Positions 21,901 to 29,128 of a DNA stretch of 64,000 bases are shown one piece after another. Both the position numbers and the translations under genes were made by a program. Position 1 is the stretch's first letter, and each line of letters begins with the position of its first letter. The DNA comes from Pyrenophora tritici-repentis (lineage: Eukaryota; Ascomycota; Dothideomycetes; Pleosporales; Pleosporaceae): positions 186,001-250,000 of the forward strand of contig NC_089394.1 of NCBI RefSeq assembly GCF_003171515.1. The letters run 5' to 3'. The notes beneath the pieces were generated by a model. That model was not told the origin of the DNA. It ran no database searches and worked only from the letters and a program-made list of their open reading frames with translations.

Positions 21901-23908
21901 CCATTACGACCCCGTCATCCTGCACAGTTCGCAGGTCGAGAGCATCATGGCGACTTTCATCACGCTTTTTGAACAGATGTTCCACAAGCCACCTTCGACA
22001 CCAGTGGGAGACCTGAGTGCACTTTCAAAATCTCATATGGAGACACGGCAGCCTCAACAGGTCGGGTTCAACGGTGGATCCGACACAAACGCTGCATCGA
22101 GCGGATCGTACATACAGCATCTCGTACGACAGCACGTCGATCGCAACCCATTTCATCATGCTGTTGAGTCCTGGCATGACAGCATGACATATATGCAGCT
22201 CGAAGATTACTCCAACTCATTGGCGGAGCGACTGGTCCGCCAAGGCGTGCGATCGAACCAAGCCATCGGTCTAGTTCTTGATAAGTCTCCATGGGTCATT
22301 GTCGCCATCCTGGGCGTCTTAAAAGCCGGGGGTTACCTTATGCCCTTCGATCCCAGCACAGACAGTAGCTCATTGCCTGACTTGCTACACCACGCCAAAA
22401 CGTCCACCGTTCTGGTCTCGCCAGCCTATGCCTCATTTTTCTCCGACGTCTCCGGCTGCCGATGCATTGTTGTCGCCGCGGATACTTTGCCGATACCCAC
22501 TACGGCTTTCCTTAAGCCGGCTTATCGCTCACCCCTACCTCCAACAGCATCAGACTACGCTTTTGCGTTCCCACCGTTCTCTGCAGATGCCGGATCAGCT
22601 CCAAGTTTCGTCACTCAAGGAGAACTATGCGCTGCATTATTTCAGGTAGGGGAACGGATGGCCATGGACACAGAAACTCGGTCACTGCTGTACAATGAAT
22701 CATGGTCTACTACCATGCTGGTCGATATCCTCGCTCCGCTTGCATACGGTGGCACAATCTGCTGTCCGCCGCTAAGTAGCAGCATCTCCAATGTTGGCGA
22801 AAGTATCAAATCCTTTGGCGTCAACGCCGTCACCATTCCTGTGGCTGTATCCAGGATACTTGAGCCCAACAATATGCCGGCCTTGCGACAGGTATGTTTG
22901 TACGGCGACATTCCGACACGTCATGATGTGGCTCGATGGAGCCAACGTGCCAGATTGTTCCTGGCCTGGGGTGTGGGGGAGATGGGCACCATTGCATTTT
23001 TGGGATCCCCTTCGCAAAGCCAACATAGAGAGTTTGTCGGCGCTGCAACTGGGACCTGCGCTTCCGTCGTGAACCCACACAACTTTTCCGAGCGTGTGCC
23101 ACCAGGAGCAATTGGTATCCTTAAGCTTCACCATTTCAACCTCTCGAGCGCTCATGCTGGGCAAATTAAGACCGAGGGGCTGCAGCGGTTCAGAGCTAAT
23201 GCAGACAGAACGCTGACTTTAATCGAGCCAGCAGCTGAACGCAAGTTGACAGTCAATGGTCATAGAATCAAGATCAGAGATATTGAAGATGCAATCCGAC
23301 AGCACCTACCTAGCTCCTCGGACGTAGTGGTGGATCTGTACGCTCCCCAAATACTGGGAGACGATCTCCGACTTGGAGCCGTTGTGACGGCGAGCAGCAC
23401 AGCACCGTGGACGAGCGAGCAGGGAGCAGCAGCCAATCTAGCTGGTCAACTAGCCACAGCTCTCCAGCCCAAACTCAACGCATCGCTGTCGCCCACGAGC
23501 ATCCCGTCCTTTTTCACAGCGCTCCCCGCATTCCCACTGACAACGGCCGGCCAGCTCGATCGAAGCCGCCTCCAGGAGCTCGTGCGAAACGCACCCGCCG
23601 ACTCGCTAGCCATCTGCCCCGAGATACACGGCTACGACGCTCCACTCTCGTCGAGCGAACGCCTGCTGGCCTCTCTCTGGATCAAGACGCTGAATCTTGA
23701 CCAATCAACGGAGCTGAGCAGGCATGACCAATTCTTCGATGATTGGAGCGGCAACGAGCTGCGGGCGCTGCGGCTCGGCGCCGAGCTGAAGCGCCACAAC
23801 TGGCTGCTCCATGTGCCGACCATGTTCGACCATCCCACGCTCGGAGCCATGGCTGCCGCCATGCAGCCGGACGGCTCATTCTCGCAGCTGCCCGGCAATG
23901 AACATTAG
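9908..23908 (+). CDS. Non-ribosomal peptide synthetase, HTS1/APS1-type, degenerate fourth module
   Basis: One intronless frame of 4666 codons from the first ATG. Domains by motif: C remnant (1-220); A1 (LFTSGSTGIPKG near 373); T1 (LGGDS, Ser788); epimerase (HHIVID 973-978, SWRI; FNYEGR near 1198); C1 (NHILFDG 1473-1479); A2 (VFTSGTTGKPKG near 1962; NMYGPTE near 2097); T2 (LGADS, Ser2397); C2 (HHAAYDG 2619-2625); A3 (YTSGTTGRPKG near 3092; NAYGPTE near 3223); T3 (LGGNS, Ser3525); C3 (SHGLYDG 3738-3744); A4-like (LKAGGYLMPFDP near 4138); T4-like. A4 has lost the ATP-binding TSGTTG loop, YGPTE and TGD motifs, and its A10 Lys is Gln (TTAGQLDR). T4 reads WSGNELRAL, with Glu4617 at the Ser position. 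No condensation domain follows, unlike the about 5.2-kaa HTS1. The early A-T-E order matches synthetases that place a D-imino acid first. It acts in the cytosol and needs a phosphopantetheinyl transferase. Confidence 0.93.
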   Translation: MRRTSLPTSRKAVICKLPAFPGRNEHSKAVESEELRLSAPSTPSLSAATLEAGWSATLCLYTNLSQICFQSKADNAKIASRSCDILETTELRSISTNLRSHDNGSDSVEQNQSNTAIIYTDGEDLVSAEKNPIHESGGLNKFLWQDIDVALLVEPSAYTLIFRHNFMSNLEARNFGATLSSTLDALLETKSTKLFKDLNISQQDLQNIIAWNKIDFIPKKSLVHAEFSKVADSQPDAEAIDAWDGRMTYRELDDASTDISRELRRRGVGVGSWVLVCFHKSRWSIASMLAVLKAGAAFVPVDPRFPESRIRQIIDVTNATHAVVAEGDLAVLLKRSSPELQVVQATRLSVQGLSTDKQVEDLLPQPHDPAICLFTSGSTGIPKGIIASHAAVCTGAWEFGRIGNANPADRMLQFASYTFDMSYADIVTALLHGSTLCIPSEDDRMGNLQEFIQRSRPTWANLTPTVARLLDPAVCSRTIKKLLLAGELVKESDIAGWIDGGAEIYNVYGPAENVLILNFGRIFRGAAYNTTRPRNTRVWVAEMDKRRLMPVGAIGELISEGPQVADGYLNDPTRTAASFLLDVDFFPNPTPEQSSPRRFYRTGDLARQFADGSFEVIGRADSQVKVGGQRIELSDIEAHIKSCRAAVVLPKKGPLANRLTAILQTQRTSDADDSYFTPLNSAFVEETRKKLIESLPPYMIPSHWLGIDKFPYSTSSKLDRKLLLNEVEILSQEQSMHLTHIDGDSQAHQTVSLNERQELLQEICSQVFNLPKDRVIMTHSFTKLGGDSITAMQISSATRRAGLGFLSVKHILTSKSLLDVADQISEQTSSQLEIPVIEEQQLFRLSPMQQFFVETAHSSSAWHHYNQNVLLRLTVAVQPKLVEQALADIIQRHPMLRARFRASSDGEWMQYIATATDSDFQLELISDDLSRDEQKRRMLQARQSLNLFDGPIVRAQLFEKPAEKDSLLFIVSHHIVIDLVSWRIIVEELEASIAALTEVDSQAIAPVLPDRSQSIPFSAWAELQRHHSRRLIPAQTIPYGLSVPDTDFSFWGISSSQNVYSDVQEIRIALDPTLTSQFLYDCHRALRTEPIDILLASIFVSFSKVFPEYALPPIFNESHGREPWNDWIDISQTVGWFTVVSPILLENVNTDDTVDVVRRVKDWRRAMPAKGFQYFSSKYLTEEGRSAYKNHLPAEILFNYEGRYQSLEKEDAILKPESWTAGEELADMGPNLQRFCLFELSAAVLSDGKLHLTSAWNSKTRHQSRISSWLESVLPSVLQDVVGSLLNEREQLTLDNIGKRSTMDYFEIDSLAQTILAIPEVENLGDVEAILDGSPMQDSLALSQLKTTNLDAYEIDFTWEVTTDHTEGAGGSIDPDQLLAAWHETVAAHSTLRTVFLESASATGSEMIYQIVLKEHMPCSVLLKAEDSQDALQQLNSYTSYRDQGLFPDRKPPHRLLICSTSDKRTFVRLQVNHILFDGMSQKPLLQSLARAYGQGVLVSDSTRNTFGDFIRYIRDPERRNSSLLYWKDHLNGVEPCLFPHLLDARMDKESPKSQKPQRCHAPVPLEVKLSELQRVSGNLQVTIPTLVHLAWALVLQLYTGENHAVFGYLASGRDAPLDGIEDAIGPFIAMLVCFVDFGQDVNSSLVELMNWMQECSADAIAHQGTSLAEIQSAIGLPGNSLLFNSGISFLPKLSRQSQIDRGQDLIFETITEKDPTEFDLSLFVEVDDIDGKMEMHFDFLGSAFGSEHIKHVAGSLSHMLSELVRDPHQSLRDILKPSKRDMTSILQWNSPLITPVEKCAHEIFAERVRAFPDREAIYSWDGIMTYKQLDDASTCIGRHLLQYGIGPETLVPVCFEKSLWTVVAILGILKAGGAFVLLDPAHPEARLWNLINELEASVVVCSPLTAESRGFRLRAATETKTISIVEIGQGLVDQLLSSRQHELDNAPICDSVKPENLMYAVFTSGTTGKPKGTLITHRALATGLREHAVATGMTLMGPDTRSLQFASYSFDASIGDIFTTIEVGGCLCIPREEDRSPVEVTTFVARSRATWAGITPSFAALLDPLSVSTLKALCLAGEPLSVQQVNAWASRLQLINMYGPTECTIACVSHSAVTREIGASNIGRGYRCATWVVDENNHDILRPVGVIGELLIEGPILARGYLKRPETTAAVFIDSPEWLKGVRPDSKLYKTGDLVRYNSDGTLNFIGRKDTQIKINGQRVEVGEIETVLSTSLDRDDGPIIVDLLKRASLGESDMLVCFVCVRPDSESSKESFASEELIPTDADSIEKLRSVVAKILRQPSTTSSLPRYMLPQAYIPIKKIPLSTSGKTNRRALQVATSALARVQLVGYTAALTISTNGDDLETDEELLLGELWEKVLNVQVTSKRSNFYNLGADSVIAMRLRAECRRVGIDLSIAEIFANPDLIDMASLLTSTSTTISSTASSNLVSSSASTISEGSCSEPFSLVRHLDIKFDDESLQEISAECSLSVEDIEDIYPCSPMQEALMAISSSDPKQQAYCLHAAFTLPLEMDVSRFLLAWEQTSVRFAMMRSRIILRPHGSFIVVARSAPAAYSVTGKSCAEQMASQRTQAFSYGSPLLRLGVVSGEQGGPSSFIIGVHHAAYDGWSMKLIWDTVIGFFRGDPGPTHPSPSFQSFIRELNLKSTLPSEDYWKNQLIGQDENGFKWPPVASSHKPSASSSKKFRFNYIAQASRNLSVTTADLVNAVWAMTLARYSDSTLVSYGVTLSGRDIALPHIEEIVGPTIATVPRQVEVRHDMSLADYLRTLQQVINSALPHQHLGLQKIQSLSPAAREACDFNTLLVITPGSLTDNSLLNELGIVPLPIDSADFHPYPLVLECSIEDDSLNIEAAFDPHCIDESTLTLAMQQFDHILQNVSQCTSDSSLSDIGSLMDTAPSHIDAILDFNSSQPKGFVPRLVHEIVEQTAHEQPSDMAVMSHDGTLTYQQLDKLANILAQDILEHKPHNSESCFVGLYIDKSAAALVSMLAILKAGCAFVPLDPTQPASRLEALVDTARVEIILTSPSHANRLSDLFTDHYVLLVELSALSQSSPRPSASSQCHTQASPRAQLAYLLYTSGTTGRPKGVEIDHAAWSSAIAFQKDYFKLSRTTRMLQFSNFTFDVSLFEIFTTLAAGGCVCVPSEQARMDDLTASILEMKVNVLSLTPTVARILDGGKLVDVELVVFAGEALAQSDIDAWVQPGRRIVNAYGPTEACIYATARDVVQGGHQKSSRNIGKGLGVGVWVMRPESNTLAPIGAVGELCLSGQQLARGYLSMEEATLRSFSTQTFGTAPGSMRTARVYRTGDLVRYESDGSLEFLGRRDGQVKIRGQRIDVGEVQHHIQKSMAADTLFRHCTVQLCYPSSGDSQQGSAKTDPVLVAFLVMELDFVDALSGVRFSHLRTESADYPNTIATKLQHSLRAVLPSFMVPSIFIALNRLPNTASGKLDRGFIATYLGSLNLESSNSDNTEILRPLNAKEDMLGDWWERLLGVHKSLVTVNSDFFSLGGNSLSAIKLVSLARSLGYKTTFSSIFSNPLLSDMANHIEPTSEDAVTSELPLSAPTSAQFDLISETEAQSVIHYTLPKYGIDFEDVEDIYPATPFQEDSMASTARTPYVYLMIAHMDIPTSDLTMLKRSWELAFQRFELLRTRMIPGHDGSALQVVTKSSALTWEEVPDIETFAEYVYDNHDYGQPLARVGFVKAASSLQDAEDTSGTVTVLFSASHGLYDGWSLYMIWSRLFSSPSTENDDDSGDRATPFKEFIRYQAALDPADAITFWQKKLEGASGAEFPEKPADIAANYMPMASWSIKQKLPLPTPDDIRQSGATVATIAQAAWALTVSHFGGSSDVIFKTVLSGRATAAAGVPGIEEMAGPTAVLIPCRTRIDHSLSVSSFLAQCQNDHLEAIPHAHIGWERISRIDEDCNKACKLHSLFNFQAVAFDDLNAQAAGVYSPRVYENPKGFSPNALCVDLVTLVGGKEILVTFHYDPVILHSSQVESIMATFITLFEQMFHKPPSTPVGDLSALSKSHMETRQPQQVGFNGGSDTNAASSGSYIQHLVRQHVDRNPFHHAVESWHDSMTYMQLEDYSNSLAERLVRQGVRSNQAIGLVLDKSPWVIVAILGVLKAGGYLMPFDPSTDSSSLPDLLHHAKTSTVLVSPAYASFFSDVSGCRCIVVAADTLPIPTTAFLKPAYRSPLPPTASDYAFAFPPFSADAGSAPSFVTQGELCAALFQVGERMAMDTETRSLLYNESWSTTMLVDILAPLAYGGTICCPPLSSSISNVGESIKSFGVNAVTIPVAVSRILEPNNMPALRQVCLYGDIPTRHDVARWSQRARLFLAWGVGEMGTIAFLGSPSQSQHREFVGAATGTCASVVNPHNFSERVPPGAIGILKLHHFNLSSAHAGQIKTEGLQRFRANADRTLTLIEPAAERKLTVNGHRIKIRDIEDAIRQHLPSSSDVVVDLYAPQILGDDLRLGAVVTASSTAPWTSEQGAAANLAGQLATALQPKLNASLSPTSIPSFFTALPAFPLTTAGQLDRSRLQELVRNAPADSLAICPEIHGYDAPLSSSERLLASLWIKTLNLDQSTELSRHDQFFDDWSGNELRALRLGAELKRHNWLLHVPTMFDHPTLGAMAAAMQPDGSFSQLPGNEH

Positions 23909-24662
23909 TTTCTGCGATGGCAGGTTGTTTCTTCAGAGTTCGATGTGATGATAGGATTTCTATTGTCAAAATTGGGGCTTTTTGTCACGCTTGGTGAGAA
24001 AGCCTGCGAAGCACAGGGCATGTGATCGGAGCAATGAAGGAATCTTTTGAGCCTTCTTATTGAGAAGCTGGCACTATTAGTAGTAGTATGACTACCTAAT
24101 AGAGCGCTCTCTAAGGCACAACGGTAGTGGTGGTACGACTCGTATTGTATTGACTAAGGAGCTATTCACACGTTCGTAGATCCGTGTTGCGTGCAGCTGC
24201 GTCCAAGCTCCCCGCTAGGACCCACCTGCACGTGTCACCAATCATGTGACTACTCCTCCGCTTGATACCACCAAGTCACTTACGGACTGTATTCTCAACA
24301 CTTCTTTTATTTTAATTCTTGGCGATATCTTGTTTTCTGATAGTTCAAGGCATACGGGGCGTTATGGAGAACAATTCCTGTTTCTGCTTAGATAAAATAC
24401 GAGGGTTGTGAGATAGCCGATGTCTTAGTAGTAGCTATCACGTAAGGTCTCTATGGAGTAGTTTATTCTCTATTCGCCAATTCATATGCTGCGTTTCATC
24501 GTAAGACTCCTCGCATGCTATAGATATGAAAGAAAGAAAGAGCCTTTGACCATTTTCAACCCACCCATGTGCCGTGCAATGTATGCGAAGATGAAGTAAC
24601 CAGAGACAAAGAAAATAACTGAAGGTAGAAGAATACCAATACAAAAGACAAGAGCCGACAAG
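23909..24662. other. Convergent 3' region of NRPS and regulator
   Basis: The NRPS stop is at 23906-23908 and the regulator stop at 24663. No gene seen. It contains TGCACGTGTCACC near 24228, of unknown meaning in a 3' region. Confidence 0.35.
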
Positions 24663-26185
24663 CTAATGGCAACCTAGATTGACATTAGCGCCGTACTCGA
24701 GTAGGACCTTGAGGACGTCGATGCGCTGCAGCTTGACGGCGAGATGGAGGGCCGTCATGTTGTGGGCGTCGCAGGCGTCTATGAAGTGGCCTAGCAGACT
24801 GATTTTGCGACCTGAAGACGTTGGAACGGCCGTGTTCTGCTTGGTTGTTGTTGTTGTGACGGTGGTGGTAGGCATAGTAGCAGCAGCGGCCGCCTCAAAA
24901 GGCGGATTCTTGTCATTCGCGCACCAATCAAGCAGCATGGTAACCATGGCCTCGTTACCCGTGGTGACGGCCAGATGCAGCGGCGTTCTGCCACCGGCGG
25001 TAGTATGCAGGACATTTGCACCGAGGTCAAGCAGCGCACTGCTCGTCGTGACGTCACCGCGCTGGATGCAGTGGTGCAGCAAAGTGTCGCCATTGCGGTC
25101 GGGTAGGTCTAGCTTTGCGCCAGAGCGGACGAGGAGACGAGCCATGTCCATATTGCCAAGTGAGATGGCAGTGTAGAGCGGGCTCGAGGTTTCGTCGAGG
25201 AGTGCCGTGGAGCTGCTGCTGCTGCTGCTGCTGCTGTTGTTGGGACAGCTAGCGTGGTCGTCTGTGCCTTCCGGGTGGGGGCGGTTGCAGCAGCTCTTGA
25301 GTAGCGAGGGGTTTGAAGAGTTGCTGAGGGGGGTGTCGGCGACGACGGATGTCGACCAGTCTGAGACGGGCGTGGTCAGACTGCCGAGCGTGAGTGCCGT
25401 TGATGATGATGATGATGTTGACGACGAAGAAGCTGACGAAGAAGACGAAGAAGACGAGGATGATAAGGATGGTAGATGATGCGATGCAGGACTCATCATA
25501 TACTTGTCGATATCACTGGACGAGAGCGGGGAGGTGCCGGATGATGGCAGCGCTTCGTTAGAAGTTGTTTCGCCGTTGCTGTGTATCCAGTCGAGGCGGG
25601 CGAGCGACGGGTCCAGACAACTGACGTCGCCCATTGCTGTTGTCGAGTCGGCGGAATTCATGTTGTGGGTGCTGCCGCCATCAAGATCAAAGGGCATGCC
25701 GTACTGCTCGAGAGCGGCGGCCAGGGCGTCACTGTCGCGCAGCAGCCTCGTGGATCGGCCATTATCTGTTTGTAGAAGATGTCTGACAGCTAGAGATTGA
25801 AGTGTATCAATGGGGGATGGGGATATTTGTCTGTTGGGAGAAGTGGTATTGTTGTTGTTGTTGCTGTGGTGCCGGCTAGCGACAGTGTGATAGCCGTCGT
25901 CGCAATCGCTAACCGAGGAGATCCAGTCGCGCCTGTCCGTCGCCGTGTCGGTCTGCTGGTGTGGTTTATCGCACAGGATAGCTCTGGCGAGTTCGATGCG
26001 CAGTTTCTGTCGTGTTCCTAGGGCAGGACAGTTAGCAGCATGGTCACATGATTCCGCTGCTTCTTGGGGCCTGGCTTGAGCTGCGGCACCAAGGGCTCAG
26101 TCTCTGGCCAGGCGTCGACCAACTCACGGTATTTTTTCTGGGCAGTCCTATTCTGTGCCTTGCGGCGCTCATTGACATCGGCCAT
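24663..26185 (-). CDS. bZIP-ankyrin transcription factor, TOXE/APS2-like cluster regulator
   Basis: Two exons, 26185-26128 and 26017-24663, give 470 aa. The first exon encodes the basic region (ERRKAQNRTAQKKYR, residues 6-20), and its last codon is completed in exon 2 (TRQKLRIELARAIL). This is the bZIP basic motif without a full leucine zipper, as in TOXE. The middle is Ser-rich low complexity (long Ser runs, encoded in part by a CTG/CAG microsatellite at 25213-25240). The C-terminus has about four ankyrin repeats (297-470: SPLYTAISLGNMDMARLL, GDTLLHHCIQRGD, GRTPLHLAVTTGNEA, MTALHLAVKLQRID) and stops right at a repeat end. Proteins with this rare pairing are pathway regulators of HC-toxin and apicidin clusters. 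It is probably nuclear and the activator of the genes here. Confidence 0.9.
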
Positions 26186-27844
26186 GGCGAGGTGCGGCAG
26201 GAAAAAGCTTTGTTACTGGGCGCGTTCATGATATGCGCATTCGCTGAGCGGAACTAGCGTTGAAAGCAAAAAGAGCTAACGGCTTGGAACAGGGAATGCA
26301 TGCATGCAACGGGAAGGCGCTGAACGGGGAAGCCACGAATGGGATACATAGTGGCTCGGCCCTTCCGCAGGGAACCACTTCTTATGCACGTGTGCCTGTG
26401 CGGTCTATCTACTGACGCCTGGACACGGGATGGCGGCCGCGCCGCAAGATTACCTGCCCTCAAGCGTAGATCCGTGACACCCCAGGGGCCTCGGGGTCCA
26501 CTGTACGAAGGGGCTCGTTTTTAGTGAGTCCCCGCTCGGGCCACCTACTATCATTAAATGTGATTCGCATGTAAACATGATGAAAACGAGAGCAACAACT
26601 TCCACGGGTGATTGCAACACCAGAGAAGTCACTATATCGATAGATTATTACACAATTGAATAGCCTCATCTTTTTTCAGCTCCTCGAATGATGCCGTTGG
26701 CGTGCTGCTACACTTTTTTGTATGGCTGTACGCATGGGGACTTACTAAAAATGAGCTCCTTCGTAGGGCGCCTAAAGGACGCCTGAAGAATAAGTTTTCC
26801 AGTATGCAGGCCCAACACAAATCAGCCTAACTTTCAACCTCACACAACGCTACCAGTATAGGTTCGATTGAAGCTGCGCTTACAAGCAATAGAATCGCTG
26901 GAGCCTGGAGAACGTTTTTATACTTAGCAATAGCACGGAAGTATGGCTGTTACAACGTCACGTGCAGCTGGGGGACTTGACCAACACAGACTAAGCCCAC
27001 AACGAAATGTGGAACTTGTGTAGCATACTGAGAGGCTTACAATGCAAGGCCGGCCCCACCTAAACGAAATATGAGACAAATTTCGCGTCATACATAGCCA
27101 AGGCAACTGTGAGCGAGAGCTGAGTTACCTGCTTCATTGACTTGACGAGTATAAGAGTGATTAGTTAGGAATTGATCAAGAGAAGGGTCTGTACGAGTAT
27201 AAGCGGGGCTCAGGCGAGTGAAAGAGCAGATGAGTAAGAGCGACGGATAAATCAGCCAAGCCGCGGAGTCCAACAGCGGCGATCCCGTTGATTTGAACTT
27301 CCTAGCTCCGCCTGTCTGTCAGCACTAGCCAGACATGTGTAAGATGCAATCTGGCGGATCTATAATCCGTATCAGGAGATGGTATTACGAGTATCCATAA
27401 CATTGAAGCTGGTATGCGCGGGCTCAGCACTAGCCAAGACAGACTAGCTCCGCACTAGCCCCTAGAAGAGGACACGAATCACGATATTTGTGCGACTTGT
27501 TGCCCATCGCCATCGAATAGCATGCATCGATACCCGACGACACTAGCATGGAGTAGACACCACATATATGCTTACGTAAACATGCTGACGACGACTTCAC
27601 GAGGCCAACCACCGCATGAATGAGCGTCAAATCCGATGGAGAAGGAGTTGGTAGAGTTCAAAAACACCCAAACAGCACTTGCCTCCCAGGATTACTCCTC
27701 GAACAACGAGGCATTTCTTTGCTTGCGTTGATGACTTACAGCAACGTCTCTTGAACAATCTACTCGACGACTCTTTCTCACCAACATCAGACCGCCACCG
27801 GAGCCCTGCCTAGATGAACTTTATTTCAGATACCAACCAGAACA
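26186..27844. other. Divergent intergenic region between regulator and hot-dog gene
   Basis: About 1.66 kb separate two divergent genes. I see no convincing coding sequence on either strand. ACGTCACGTG occurs at 26956-26965, a near match to the TCACGTCA box. Confidence 0.4.
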
Positions 27845-28657
27845 ATGGCTGACCAAGTCTTCGATATCATCCGACAGATGCCATACCATTATTTGTTCAC
27901 CGGAACTCTGCTCGTCTGTTTCTTAGCAGCCAATGCCAAATCTTTGCCACTAGCCCATACGTTACGACTGGCCCCTTCGTTATATAGACTATTGAGGGCA
28001 AAGTTTGGGTCGAAACGCAGTAAAAGCGCATCGGCGCGTCAAGCAACCTCTACAACGACAACATCCTATGCTGCACAGCCCGCTCTGTTCAAGCATTGCA
28101 CCTTACAATCTCGGGCCATCGCATTCGATCTGGACATAAACATTCACAAGTCGAACAGCACGTTTTTCGCAGACGCCGACATCAACCGCGCCGAGCTCAT
28201 AACGAGTCTTTTGAGTCAAGCGTTGGCGAATCTTGGATCGCCTGCCTTCATTTTGGCCGGGGTGCAATGCAAGTTCCAAAGGGAGATCCGCCCCTACCAA
28301 AGCTATGTCGTGTCGTCGCGCATCCTGGCTTGGAGCGACAAGGCCATGTACGTAGTCACCTACTTCACAAAGCCTGGCACGAAGCTTGCGAGGGAGTTGG
28401 ACCTGCTGGGTGGACCTGAAGCCCTGGCCAAGGACAGCCAGGTGCGCAAGATCCTTTTTGGGACAATGGTCTCAAAGTATGTCTTCAAGGCGGGAAGGGC
28501 TACCGTGGCGCCCGAGCACGTCTTTCAAGAAGCAGGTTTGCTCATCGAGGCTGACAGTAAGAACGGCGTATCTGGGGGGAATGAATTGATTAGTAGAGAA
28601 GACGTTGCTGCGAGCGTGCAGGCTGGTTTGAGATACATTACGCGTTGTATGGATTAG
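27845..28657 (+). CDS. THEM6-like hot-dog fold protein with N-terminal membrane anchor
   Basis: A single exon with an ATG start, 270 aa. Residues about 15-32 are hydrophobic and could anchor the protein in a membrane. Residues 93-120 (FDLDINIHKSN, then FFADADINRAEL) fit the hot-dog/4HBT-like pattern of the THEM6 or acyl-CoA thioesterase-like family, in which an Asp and His follow a D-x-N-x-H type turn. The rest (YVVSSRILAWSDKAMYVVTYF) continues the fold. Fungal members are often annotated only as capsule-biosynthesis-like or hypothetical. The apicidin cluster has an unassigned gene that may correspond, but I cannot confirm it. A plausible role is hydrolysis or handling of the acyl thioester made by the FAS alpha subunit; this is inference from fold and context. 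Confidence 0.75.
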   Translation: MADQVFDIIRQMPYHYLFTGTLLVCFLAANAKSLPLAHTLRLAPSLYRLLRAKFGSKRSKSASARQATSTTTTSYAAQPALFKHCTLQSRAIAFDLDINIHKSNSTFFADADINRAELITSLLSQALANLGSPAFILAGVQCKFQREIRPYQSYVVSSRILAWSDKAMYVVTYFTKPGTKLARELDLLGGPEALAKDSQVRKILFGTMVSKYVFKAGRATVAPEHVFQEAGLLIEADSKNGVSGGNELISREDVAASVQAGLRYITRCMD

Positions 28658-29128
28658 GCAAATGCCAAATTTACACCCTGCATGCTTGGGAGATACATTA
28701 CACAGTGTATGGATTAGGTAAATGCTAAGCTTATACGCTGCAGGCTTGGCAGATATATGAGAGAGAGAGGGACTACTACGCGCCCGACATGCAATGTTAC
28801 TGTGTGTGCCCCACCCCGCTGACACCTTCCGCAAAAAGATGGACGCCTTACGGCAGGCTAAAAGATTAATGTAGTATCGATGGTATGTGACGCTGCAGCT
28901 GTGAGTCATTGTGCGTGAGACCTACTATTTAGTATAAATTTTCTATTATGAAAATAGATCTAGCTGTGACTGTGACGAGTCACGAAATGAAATGGTCTAC
29001 ATGCTTTCTTGCTTTGGGTCACAACTATGACCACAACATCATCAACACAGACGTAAGCACTAGCATTGAAGCAGCTGCACATCTTGAATCACTACTACGA
29101 CACGCTCTCCTGCTCAGCCTCAACCGTC
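28658..29128. other. Convergent intergenic region with a short duplicated 3' segment
   Basis: 3' ends of the hot-dog gene and the aminotransferase gene. The words GAGATACATTACRCRKTGTATGGATTAG (28630-28657 region) and its imperfect copy at 28690-28717 make a tandem duplication of about 59 bp that includes the last codons and stop of the hot-dog gene. Confidence 0.55.

Noticed and set aside
9908..23908. A racemase or fifth module hidden in the NRPS
   Set aside because: Every HHxxxD-type motif was assigned; only one epimerase pattern (HHIVIDLVSW) is present.
24679..25800. Plus-strand open frames across the regulator gene
   Set aside because: They are antisense shadows of low-complexity Ser and ankyrin coding; the minus-strand protein has clear domains and splice phase.
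26186..27844. A further gene between the regulator and the hot-dog gene
   Set aside because: The open frames are short, lack conserved motifs and show no splice-linked extension.
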